A stretch of 64,000 nucleotides of DNA from Streptantibioticus parmotrematis (lineage in GTDB: Bacteria > Actinomycetota > Actinomycetes > Streptomycetales > Streptomycetaceae), in contig NZ_JAINVZ010000023.1 of NCBI RefSeq assembly GCF_019890615.1, forward strand, positions 60,394-124,393, given 5' to 3'. A program made the position numbers and the translations under genes. Every line of letters begins with the position of its first letter. Within the stretch, counting starts at the first letter, position 1. The notes beneath the pieces were generated by a model. It had not been told where the DNA came from and did no database searches. It saw only the letters and a list, made by a program, of their open reading frames with translations. Of this stretch, positions 27,261 through 34,472 are shown in pieces.

Positions 27261-28142
27261 TCACAGCTCGCGCAGAAGGGAGCGCAGCAGATCCCGGGTG
27301 GCTTCCGGGGTGAGGCTGTCGGCGAGGAGGCGGTCCATCACCCTCACGTATTGCGCCACTTCGTCGCGCTTGTCGATGTAGAGCGCGCTGGTGAGCTGTT
27401 CCAGATAGACCACGTCGGGCAGATCGGACTCGGGGAATCCCAGGACGGTGAACGCGCCGCTCTCCGCCGCGTGGCCGCCTCGCGCGAACGGCATGACACG
27501 CAGGTCCACGCCCGGGTGGTCCGACATCTCCAGCAGCCGTTCCAGTTGTCCGCGCATCGCCGCCCGGCCGCCGAACGGCCTGCGCAGCGCCGCCTCGTCG
27601 TGCACCACGGTGAAGCCGGGGCAGCGGTCGCCCGCCAGGATCTTCTGGCGGCGCATGCGCAGGTCCACCCGGCGCGCCACCTCGTCCTGCGAGGCGTTGG
27701 GCTGTCCGAGCAGGACGACGCCGCGGGCGTACTCCTCGGTCTGCAACAGGCCGTGGACGAACTGCACCTCGAAGGTGGAGAGGGCGGAGGCCGACTCCTC
27801 CAGGCCGACGTACGTCTGGAACCAGCCAGGCAGCACGTCGCCGTAACTGTGCCACCAGCCGGTGACGTTGGCCTCCCGGGCGAGCCCCAGCAGGGCGTCG
27901 CGCTCGGCCTGTTCGGTGACACCGTAAAGAGTGAGCAGATCCGCGACGTCGCGTTCCTTGAAGCTCACCCGGCCGAGTTCCATCCGGCTGATCTTGGACT
28001 CCGACGCCCGGATCGAGTACCCGGCGTCCTCCCTCGTGACCCCGCGCGACTCCCGCAGCCTGCGCAACTGCGAGCCGAGCAGGATCCGCCGCACCATCGA
28101 TCCGCCGCCGGGCTGCGTGCCCGCGGACTGATCTGCCGACAT
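27261..28142 (-). CDS. XRE family regulator with DUF5753 (WhiJ/Scr1-type)
   Basis: A 293-residue protein. The N-terminal helix-turn-helix is LGSQLRRLRESRGVTREDAGYSIRASESKISRME (about residues 20-54); the remaining ~200 residues are DUF5753, with GWWHSYGDVLPGWFQTYVGLE and a C-terminal segment ending YVRVMDRLLADSLTPEATRDLLRSLLREL. Such proteins occur in many copies in streptomycetes next to DUF397 genes and RsbW-like ATPases and act in development. ATG 28142 has AGGAGG upstream. It is divergent from the ATPase gene; two copies of a 24-bp element lie between them. Confidence 0.93.
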   Translation of the reverse strand: MSADQSAGTQPGGGSMVRRILLGSQLRRLRESRGVTREDAGYSIRASESKISRMELGRVSFKERDVADLLTLYGVTEQAERDALLGLAREANVTGWWHSYGDVLPGWFQTYVGLEESASALSTFEVQFVHGLLQTEEYARGVVLLGQPNASQDEVARRVDLRMRRQKILAGDRCPGFTVVHDEAALRRPFGGRAAMRGQLERLLEMSDHPGVDLRVMPFARGGHAAESGAFTVLGFPESDLPDVVYLEQLTSALYIDKRDEVAQYVRVMDRLLADSLTPEATRDLLRSLLREL

Positions 28143-28231
28143 TGGATGGCCCCTCCTGACGACGAACAGGCGCAGTCTGCCACCTTCCCCGGCCCCGCGG
28201 ACCAGCGCTTCACCGGCCGATGGCCGAATCG

Positions 28232-28255
28232 ATGCACGTGAACCTGCGCCTGCAT
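28232..28255. promoter_or_regulatory. 24-bp ATGCAC...GCAT element, copy 1
   Basis: Begins ATGCACGTG and ends TGCGCCTGCAT. It matches the copy upstream of the DUF397 gene (29240-29263) at 20 of 24 positions. It lies about 90 bp upstream of the XRE start and is a likely operator for the XRE protein; binding is inferred. Confidence 0.7.
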
Positions 28256-28270
28256 ATGCCAAGTTTGCAG

Positions 28271-28294
28271 ATGCACGTGCATCCGCCCTTGCAT
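28271..28294. promoter_or_regulatory. 24-bp ATGCAC...GCAT element, copy 2
   Basis: Begins ATGCACGTGCAT (itself a perfect 12-bp palindrome) and ends CTTGCAT. It starts 39 bp after copy 1 and lies about 74 bp upstream of the ATPase start. Same ends and spacing as the other two copies. Confidence 0.7.
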
Positions 28295-28367
28295 ACGGGA
28301 ACGGCGTTGGGGACGATGTTCGTCGTGCACACGTCGAACACAGCTCACGACAGCCGAGGTGTCTGCC

Positions 28368-28868
28368 ATGAGGAGTGACGGCCCCAGCGTCCTCGCCCCC
28401 TTAAAGGGCGTGGCGCCCGCGACGGACCGGCTGGCGTCCTCGGCGTGCGAACTGCTCGCCCGGTACGAGTCCGTGGCGCAGGCGAGGCGCTTCACCCGGG
28501 CCACGCTCGCCGGCTGGGACCTGGCGGAGCTGTTCGACAACGTCGCGCTGGTGACCTCCGAACTGGTCACCAACGCGCTGCGGCACGGCGTCGGGACGGG
28601 CACGGGGCCGCACCCGAACGCCGCGCAGACCTCCACCACCGCGCCGGTCCGGCTGAGCCTGGCCCACTGGGCGTCGCGCGTGGTGTGCTCGGTCCGCGAT
28701 CCCAGCGATCGCGGACCGGTCCCGACCACGCCGGACTTCGCGGCCGAGTCCGGCCGCGGCCTGCACCTGGTCGAGTCGTGCAGCGGGGCCTGGGGATGGC
28801 ACCCGCTGCCGGGGAGCGGAAAGGTCGTCTGGGCGCTCTTTCCGATACCGGCGCACACCGCCGACTGA
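28368..28868 (+). CDS. RsbW-like ATP-binding protein (HATPase_c; anti-sigma factor-type kinase)
   Basis: A 166-residue single-domain GHKL ATPase. The N-box reads LVTSELVTNALRHG (about residues 60-73), the G1 box is VRDPSDRGP and the G2-like loop AESGRGLHLVESC. Stand-alone members resemble the anti-sigma kinases RsbW/SpoIIAB but most in Streptomyces have no proven target. It is divergent from the XRE gene and shares its control region. ATG 28368 has GAGG 8 bases upstream; GTG 28359 is the alternative. Confidence 0.85.
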   Translation: MRSDGPSVLAPLKGVAPATDRLASSACELLARYESVAQARRFTRATLAGWDLAELFDNVALVTSELVTNALRHGVGTGTGPHPNAAQTSTTAPVRLSLAHWASRVVCSVRDPSDRGPVPTTPDFAAESGRGLHLVESCSGAWGWHPLPGSGKVVWALFPIPAHTAD

Positions 28869-28945
28869 TCGGAATACGAGCCCGATAACACGGCGGGAAT
28901 ACGGTGAATTCCGCCAAGGGGGCGAGACCGCGCGGGGTCGGGCCG

Positions 28946-29191
28946 TCAGGTCGCCGGGCGCACCAGATGGTCGAACTCGCCGTCCTTCACACCGAGCAGC
29001 AGCGCCTCGATCTCGGCGCGGGTGTATATCAGCGCGGGCCCTTCCGGGAAACGGGAGTTGCGCACCGCCACGTCACCGTCCGGCAGCTTCGCCAACTCCA
29101 CGCACGTTCCCTGCGAGTTGCTGCGCCGGCTCTTGCACCACACGACGCCCTGGAGTTCGGTGGCAGCCATGCCGTTGTACGTGCGCCGCAC
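28946..29191 (-). CDS. DUF397 small protein, partner of the XRE/DUF5753 regulator
   Basis: An 81-residue protein whose DUF397 core is visible: GVVWCKSRRSNSQGTCVELAKL, VAVRNSRFPEGPALIYTRAEIEALL, and GEFDHLV. GTG 29191 is chosen because AGGAGG lies 6 bases before it; the more usual ATG at 29170 has no SD. DUF397 proteins are encoded beside DUF5753 XRE regulators and have been treated as their antagonist or toxin-like partners. The 24-bp element at 29240-29263 sits immediately upstream of a possible -10 box (TATCAT, 29234-29229). Confidence 0.9.
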   Translation of the reverse strand: MRRTYNGMAATELQGVVWCKSRRSNSQGTCVELAKLPDGDVAVRNSRFPEGPALIYTRAEIEALLLGVKDGEFDHLVRPAT

Positions 29192-29239
29192 TCTCAACCT
29201 CCTGGAACGTGCGTTCTCACCGGCGGGAATGATAGCGCG

Positions 29240-29263
29240 ATGCACATGCAGCTGCGCGTGCAT
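29240..29263. promoter_or_regulatory. 24-bp ATGCAC...GCAT element, copy 3, upstream of DUF397
   Basis: Starts ATGCACATGCAG and ends CTGCGCGTGCAT, a near-palindrome with two mismatches. It begins 49 bp upstream of the DUF397 GTG start and would overlap the -35 region of a promoter whose -10 box is TATCAT (29229-29234, minus strand). Confidence 0.72.
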
Positions 29264-29317
29264 CCACCCCGCGCAAATCCGTTCCCATGGGCCGGTTATT
29301 GTCGGTCTGACGCAGCG

Positions 29318-30337
29318 TCAGTCGCGTTCGGCGACGCGCGGGTCCAGGACTCTGCACAGCCGGTAGGCGACCGGCGCGAATCCCAGGCTGGGCCAGTGAC
29401 CGGCCGAGAGCCGGGAGGCGGTGGGCCAGGTCGCCGCGACCTGGCGGTAGCCCCTGCCGTACGCCCAGGCCAGGGCCGTGGCCAGCAGCACCCTGCTGAC
29501 GCCCTCGCCGCGCGAGGACGGCTCGACGTACGCCTCCGCCAGTTCGGCGGTCGCCTCCGGGATGAAGGGGCCGGGCGGGGCCGGGGTCAGCACGATCATC
29601 CCGGCCTCCTCGCCGCGCCGCACCGCCAGCCACGCGCCGCAGCACGGATCGGCCAGGGCGTCCGCGTACCGCAGGCGCTGGCGGATCAGCACGTCCTCGG
29701 GCTGCGGCTGGAACATGCCCGCCTGTCTGCGGTGGGCCGCCGCGTCGGCCGCCATCCGTCCGACCGCCGCGAGGTCGGCGGGTCCGGCGCGGCGGATCGA
29801 CAGGCCCTCGACACCGCGCGGCTGCCGTCCGGTGGCCCGCACCGGCATCAGGCCGCGCAGCTGTTCCAGTCCGAAGCCCAGCCGGAACCACGCCATCGCC
29901 ACGGTGTCGTCCGCCGGGAGCCACACGTGGTGCACCAACCGCCCGCGCGCCACCAGGCGTTCGGACACCGCCGCGTACAACTCGCGCAGCACGGCGGTCT
30001 CCTGGCCCGGGTGCAGGGCATGGCCGCCGTGTCCCACCAGGGCGCTGCCCGCGTGCCCGTGGTCGTCGGGCCGCTCGTCGCCGAGGCCCTCGGTGGGCGC
30101 GGCGATGAGGTATCCCGCCAGCCGGGAGCGGCTGTCGCGGGCCAGCGCGCTCTGTGCGCCGACCGCGCCGAGCAGCGCGGATATCACCGCCTCGCCGTCG
30201 TGGTCGGGTGCGGCGGCGCCCCGGCCGCCGACGCCCGCGTACCCGCGGGGTCTGCGCGCTCTGCCGTACCAGCGGTCGAGGAGGGCGGCGGACTCCGGCA
30301 CGTGCTCGGCCGACATGGGCGCGATGGCGAAGGTCAT
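29318..30337 (-). CDS. Two-domain GNAT acetyltransferase
   Basis: A 339-residue protein with two GNAT folds. Each half contains an acetyl-CoA binding signature: the N-terminal half with WFRLGFGLEQL and the C-terminal half with VEPSSRGEGVSRVLLATALAWAYGRGY and SLGFAPVAYRL. Substrate not identifiable. It begins 13 bp after the stop of the single-domain GNAT gene on the same strand, so both are probably co-transcribed. ATG 30337 lacks a strong SD. Confidence 0.85.
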   Translation of the reverse strand: MTFAIAPMSAEHVPESAALLDRWYGRARRPRGYAGVGGRGAAAPDHDGEAVISALLGAVGAQSALARDSRSRLAGYLIAAPTEGLGDERPDDHGHAGSALVGHGGHALHPGQETAVLRELYAAVSERLVARGRLVHHVWLPADDTVAMAWFRLGFGLEQLRGLMPVRATGRQPRGVEGLSIRRAGPADLAAVGRMAADAAAHRRQAGMFQPQPEDVLIRQRLRYADALADPCCGAWLAVRRGEEAGMIVLTPAPPGPFIPEATAELAEAYVEPSSRGEGVSRVLLATALAWAYGRGYRQVAATWPTASRLSAGHWPSLGFAPVAYRLCRVLDPRVAERD

Positions 30338-30350
30338 GGTGGGCCGGACG

Positions 30351-30872
30351 CTAACGGCCCGGCACCTCGGCCTGCAAGACGTTCCCACGGACCGGGCGCA
30401 CGGCCAGGTCCGTGCCGAAGCAGCGGCTCAGCGGATCGTCCCGGTACAGCCCGAACTTGGTGATCGGCACGTAGCCGCAGGAGACGTACAGCGCGATGGC
30501 CTCCGGCTGCCTGGTGCCGGTCTCCAGCACCATCCGGGAGCGCCCCGCGGCGGCGGCGCTGTCCTCCAGCGCGGCCAGGACCTGCCGGGCGAGGCCGCGT
30601 CCGCGCGCCTCGGGGACCACGTACATCCGCTTCAGCTCGGCGTCGCCGTCCTCGTGCCCTTCCGGCGAGGCGTCCTGCGCGCGCCACCCGCCGGTGGCCA
30701 CCGGCACCCCGTCGAGGTAGGCGACGAGGAAGAGCCCGCGCGGCGGCTCGAAGTCGCCCGGGTCGACCGGGGTCGCGTCGGGGTCGCCGTACCGCTCCAC
30801 GTACTCCTGCTGCACCCGTGCCGTCAGCAGCACCGCGTCCGGGTGGTCGTAGCGCACGTGTCGTATCTCCAC
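30351..30872 (-). CDS. GNAT family N-acetyltransferase
   Basis: A 173-residue protein with the GNAT motif A ELKRMYVVPEARGRGLARQVLAALE and the motif B-like LYVSCGYVPITKFG. The function is unassigned; it heads a two-gene GNAT operon and is divergent from the exonuclease III gene. The start is taken as GTG 30872 (MEIRHVRYDHPD), which lacks an obvious SD. Confidence 0.88.
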   Translation of the reverse strand: MEIRHVRYDHPDAVLLTARVQQEYVERYGDPDATPVDPGDFEPPRGLFLVAYLDGVPVATGGWRAQDASPEGHEDGDAELKRMYVVPEARGRGLARQVLAALEDSAAAAGRSRMVLETGTRQPEAIALYVSCGYVPITKFGLYRDDPLSRCFGTDLAVRPVRGNVLQAEVPGR

Positions 30873-30985
30873 CCCGGCAGGGTACGGGACGGCCGGCCCA
30901 CCCCGTCGTGACCTGCGGCCGGGGCGGGCATCGGCGCGCGGGTCCCGTAGGCTGCCGGGGCTGTCGTGCCGATCGGAGGATGCCC

Positions 30986-31783
30986 GTGCTGACCGTGTCG
31001 TCGGTGAACGTCAACGGATTGCGTGCCGCCGCCAGGAAGGGCTTCGTGCCGTGGCTGGCGGGGACCGCGGCCGACGTGGTGTGCCTGCAGGAGGTGCGGG
31101 CCGAGGCCGCGCAGCTGCCCGACGGGGTGCGGGAGCCGGACGGCTGGTACGCGGTGCACGCCCCGGCGGCGGCGAAGGGCCGGGCGGGCGTCGCGCTCTA
31201 CACCCGGCGCGAGCCCGAGCGGGTGCGGGTGGGATTCGGCTCGGACGAGTTCGACACCTCGGGCCGCTACGTCGAGGCGGACCTGCCGGGCCTGACCGTC
31301 GCCAGCCTCTACCTGCCCTCCGGAGAGGTGGGCACCGAGCGACAGGCGGAGAAGGACCGGTTTTGCAAGGAATTCGCCGTCCATCTGGGCGAGTTGAAGG
31401 CGCGGGCCGAGGCGGCCGGGCGTGAGGTGCTGGTCTGCGGCGACTGGAACATCGCGCACCGCGAGGCGGACCTGAAGAACTGGCGGGCCAACACGCGCAA
31501 CGCCGGATTCCTCCCGGAGGAGCGCGCCTGGCTGTCCGGTGTCTTCGACGGGACCGGCTACGTGGACGTGGTGCGCGCCCTGCACCCGCAGGCCACCGGG
31601 CCGTACTCGTGGTGGTCTTACCGGGGCAGGGCGTTCGACAACGACGCGGGGTGGCGCATCGACTACCACGTGGCGACGCCGGGCCTGGCCGCGCGGGCGG
31701 TCGAGGCGGTGGTGGAGCAGGCGGCCACGCACGCCGAGCGCTGGTCGGACCACGCGCCGGTGACGGTCACGTACCGCGTCTGA
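30986..31783 (+). CDS. xthA: Exodeoxyribonuclease III (AP endonuclease)
   Basis: A 265-residue endonuclease/exonuclease/phosphatase-fold protein. Sequence landmarks: SVNVNGLRAAARKGF, the metal-binding Glu in VCLQEVRAE, SGRYVEADLPGLTVASLYLPSG, CGDWNIAHREADLKNWRAN, and the terminal RIDYHVATPGLA and WSDHAPV. These are all features of ExoIII-type AP endonucleases in base excision repair. GTG 30986 is chosen because GGAGG (30975-30979) then sits 6 bases away; ATG 30980 abuts the SD. Confidence 0.95.
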   Translation: MLTVSSVNVNGLRAAARKGFVPWLAGTAADVVCLQEVRAEAAQLPDGVREPDGWYAVHAPAAAKGRAGVALYTRREPERVRVGFGSDEFDTSGRYVEADLPGLTVASLYLPSGEVGTERQAEKDRFCKEFAVHLGELKARAEAAGREVLVCGDWNIAHREADLKNWRANTRNAGFLPEERAWLSGVFDGTGYVDVVRALHPQATGPYSWWSYRGRAFDNDAGWRIDYHVATPGLAARAVEAVVEQAATHAERWSDHAPVTVTYRV

Positions 31784-31803
31784 CGGCCGGGCCCCCGCCC
31801 CGT

Positions 31804-31863
31804 CTTCCGGGGGACGGGCCCGGGTCAGCCACGCCTTCGGGGGACGGGACCGGGTCAGCCGCG
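31804..31863. repeat. 30-bp tandem duplication across the ankyrin gene's stop
   Basis: Two adjacent 30-base units (31804-31833, 31834-31863), 26 of 30 identical, both containing GGGGGACGGG and CGGGTCAGCC. The second contains the stop of the minus-strand ankyrin gene, so read-through would repeat the same peptide. Probably slippage. Confidence 0.7.
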
Positions 31864-32280
31864 TTCGAAGCGGGTCACCAGCTCCTGCTTGCCGAACATC
31901 CTGGCGGTGTCCAGCGCCGACGGCGTGCCCGCGAGCGGATCGGCGCCGCCGTCCAGCAGCGCGGTGACCACCGCGTCCTCCCCCTTGAAGACCGCCCCGG
32001 CCAGGGGGGTCTGGCCCCGGTCGTTGGCCCGGTCGGGGTCCGCGCCGCGCGCCAGCAGGGCGGCGACCGTCTCCGCGTGGCCGTGGTAGGCGGCGAGCAT
32101 CAGCAGCGTGTCACCGCGGTCGTTGTGCAGGTTGGCCGGCACGCCCGCGTCCACGTAGGCGGCAAGGGTGTCGGTGGTGCCCTGCCGGGCGAGGTCGAAG
32201 ACCTTGGCGGCGAGCTGGATGACCTCGGGGTCGTGCGCGGGCTCGGACTCGGGGCCTACCCCCGGGGTGGAGTGCGTCAT
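31855..32280 (-). CDS. Ankyrin-repeat protein
   Basis: A 141-residue protein with about three ankyrin repeats: GDTLLMLAAYHGHAETVAALLARGADPDRAN, GQTPLAGAVFKGEDAVVTALLDGGADPLAGTP and a degenerate first repeat (TTDTLAAYVDAGVPANLHN). No catalytic domain or signal peptide. It is a probable protein-protein interaction module; partner unknown. GAGG precedes ATG 32280. Confidence 0.9.
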   Translation of the reverse strand: MTHSTPGVGPESEPAHDPEVIQLAAKVFDLARQGTTDTLAAYVDAGVPANLHNDRGDTLLMLAAYHGHAETVAALLARGADPDRANDRGQTPLAGAVFKGEDAVVTALLDGGADPLAGTPSALDTARMFGKQELVTRFERG

Positions 32281-32458
32281 GGCGCCTCACCCTATGCGGG
32301 CACGCGGTCCGGCGCACCCGTCGAGCCGCCCGGGACGGCTCTCCCGCCACCCCGGTGAACAGTCCGAGTAATCACCCGAATGACCCCTTTAACCGTTTAT
32401 TACTTTTTGCGATCGTGGTGACACTCATGGTGACCGTCCCTAGCCCACAGGAGAACCC

Positions 32459-32653
32459 ATGATCCTGACCATCTCCGGCGTCGTCCTGCTCGGCATCATC
32501 GCCTTCCTGTTCTTCCGCAAGGACGGGCTCAAGGTCTCGCACGCCATCGTCTGCTCGCTGTTCGGCTTCTACCTCGCCGGGACCGCCATCGCGCCGAGCA
32601 TCAAGGCGGGCGGCGCCAGCCTGGCAAGCATGCTCGGCGGGATCAAGATCTAG
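32459..32653 (+). CDS. Small conserved membrane protein
   Basis: A 64-residue protein with two hydrophobic segments (ILTISGVVLLGIIAFLFF and HAIVCSLFGFYLAGTAIAP) separated by a charged turn (RKDGLKVS), ending KAGGASLASMLGGIKI. CAGGAG lies 5 bases before ATG 32459. It precedes the FtsK-like ATPase gene by 125 bp; the shared direction suggests a common role at the membrane, but no function is known. An 8-bp hairpin (32667-32674/32682-32689) between them may attenuate read-through. Confidence 0.75.
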   Translation: MILTISGVVLLGIIAFLFFRKDGLKVSHAIVCSLFGFYLAGTAIAPSIKAGGASLASMLGGIKI

Positions 32654-32778
32654 CCCGAGCCGGCCGGCAGCCGGTCCACCGCCGGCTGCGACGGGACGGC
32701 CTTCCCTCCCGCAGGGCCCGGACCGGGGCGTCCCGCTCCGGGCCCCGATCCCCCGCCCCCGCACCTTCTGGAGCACTC

Positions 32779-34464
32779 GTGGCCCGGCGACCCCTCCCCA
32801 GCATCCTGACCAACAGGGCCCGGCCGTCGCTGGCCCGCGGGCGAGACGTCGCCCGGGCCGCGCGGTCCGCGGCCGAAGGCGCCGGGGACGTCCTCCAGCC
32901 GGTCCTGACGATCGGCCGCGGGCTGCGGCACCATCTGGCGTGGGCCCGCGACTGGTGGAAGGCGGCGCCCAAGGACAAGCGGGGCCCCGCGCTGCTGCTG
33001 GTGGCGACGGGGGTCGCCGTGGTCGCGCTGATGCCGTACGGGCCGCTGCTTGCCGTGATCGGGCTGATGGGATCGGCGGGGTGGGCGGGCCGGGACCGCA
33101 CCCCGCCGGAGCCGGAGGGGCCGGACCCGGTCGAGGCCGCCAAGCTCAAGGCGCTCTACGAGGCGCTGGTGCCCTACCTGTCGGACCCGAACGACCCGGC
33201 ACCGCTCTACGCGCACGACGGCGACTGGCAGCAGGCGTTCGCCTCCCACGTCTTCGAGGAGGGGCGGCTGACGCGTCTGCGGCTGCGCTACCCCGCCTAC
33301 TTCACCGACGGCGAGCCCGCCTCACGGGCCCGCGTCGAACGGCTGCTGCACGCCAAGGCCGGGCGCGGCAGGGAGTACCGCTTCGACTGGGACGAGGAGG
33401 ACAACCACCTCACCCTCACCGCGCTCCCGCCGCTGGCCACCGGAATCGGCGCGCAGCGGTTCGTCACGGCGCCGGGCGAGACCGTCCTCGGCTTCACCGA
33501 CGACCTGCACGTGCGGCGCACCATCCCGGTGCGCGACGGCGACCGCAGCCGGAACGCGCCACCGGTGGTGTGGCGCACCGGCCCGCGCTCCACGGAGCCG
33601 CACCTGCTCGCCCTGGGCCGGGCCGGCAGCGGCACCACCACGCTGCTGCGGTCGCTGGCCCTCCAGGCGCTGCACCACGGCGACGTGGTCGTGGTGGACG
33701 GAGCGGGGACCGGGGACTACGCGTTCCTGGCCGGGCGGCCGGGCGTGCTCGCCGTCGAGAGCGGACTCGCCGGGACGCTCGCGGTGCTGGAGTGGGCCGC
33801 GCACGAGACCCAGCGGCGGCTGATCGCCGTCAACCGGGCCCGGCAGGCGGGACGTCCGGCGCCCGAAGACTGCCGCCGGCCGCTGTGGGTGCTGGCCGAC
33901 CGGCCGACCGCGCTCAGCCAGCTCGCCCAGGTCGAGGGCCGTCCCGACCCGCAGGAACTGCTGGAGACCCCGCTGCTGCACGGACGCGCCGCAGGCGTGA
34001 CGGTGGCGATCGCGGACGCCCTGGACGCGGCGGACGCGCTGGGCGCGACGGTACGCGGACACACCCGGGCCCGCGTGGTGCTGGGCCCGGCCGGGGCCGA
34101 CCAGGTGGAGGCGGTCCTCGGCGTGCCGCCGCACACCACGCCGTCCGGGGAGACGCCCGCGGGGCGCGGCTACGCCCGGCTGGGCGACGGTCCGGTGCAC
34201 CGGCTCCAGGTGCCGGCCACGCCCGACCCGCACGACGAGGAGACCGAGGACGGCCACCGCAGAGCGGTGCTGGCCCTGCTGCCGACGACGCCCGCGGCGG
34301 TGAGCATGACGAAGGCCGCTCCGGTGGACATGACCAAGGCGTCCCCGGTGGACATGACGAAGGCGTCGTCCGGGGATCTGGCCGAGGCGCCCGCGATGCG
34401 GCTCGCCGCGCCCGATCCGGCGAAGGCGCCGCGGCGGGAGACCGTCGACGTGACGGAGGGCTGA
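32779..34464 (+). CDS. FtsK/SpoIIIE-like membrane ATPase with altered P-loop
   Basis: A 561-residue protein. Two hydrophobic helices (ALLLVATGVAVVALMPYGPLLAVIGLMGSAGW, about 76-107) precede a cytosolic region with the FtsK-like P-loop GRAGSGTTTLLRSLALQALHHGDVVVVDG. The Walker A lysine is threonine (GSGT instead of GSGK), and the Walker B-like strand reads PLWVLADR. The C-terminus has a 24-bp tandem DNA repeat giving VDMTKAS-type repeats. GTG 32779 has GGAG 5 bases upstream. It resembles ATPases of the FtsK/TraB group but the change at the P-loop makes hydrolysis uncertain. Confidence 0.78.
   Translation: MARRPLPSILTNRARPSLARGRDVARAARSAAEGAGDVLQPVLTIGRGLRHHLAWARDWWKAAPKDKRGPALLLVATGVAVVALMPYGPLLAVIGLMGSAGWAGRDRTPPEPEGPDPVEAAKLKALYEALVPYLSDPNDPAPLYAHDGDWQQAFASHVFEEGRLTRLRLRYPAYFTDGEPASRARVERLLHAKAGRGREYRFDWDEEDNHLTLTALPPLATGIGAQRFVTAPGETVLGFTDDLHVRRTIPVRDGDRSRNAPPVVWRTGPRSTEPHLLALGRAGSGTTTLLRSLALQALHHGDVVVVDGAGTGDYAFLAGRPGVLAVESGLAGTLAVLEWAAHETQRRLIAVNRARQAGRPAPEDCRRPLWVLADRPTALSQLAQVEGRPDPQELLETPLLHGRAAGVTVAIADALDAADALGATVRGHTRARVVLGPAGADQVEAVLGVPPHTTPSGETPAGRGYARLGDGPVHRLQVPATPDPHDEETEDGHRRAVLALLPTTPAAVSMTKAAPVDMTKASPVDMTKASSGDLAEAPAMRLAAPDPAKAPRRETVDVTEG
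34297..34368 (+). repeat. Three 24-bp units in the ATPase C-terminus
   Basis: Units at 34297-34320, 34321-34344 and 34345-34368 share CGGTGGACATGAC and AAGGCG (first unit diverged), each encoding a version of VDMTKASP. They form a flexible C-terminal tail after the ATPase core. The number of units is likely to vary between strains. Confidence 0.75.
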
Positions 34465-34472
34465 CCTGGGGC

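Noticed and set aside
29308..29324. Palindrome CTGACG-CAG-CGTCAG at the end of the two-domain GNAT gene
   Set aside because: Too short and without flanking signals; it overlaps the stop codon and may be a weak terminator, but cannot be distinguished from chance.
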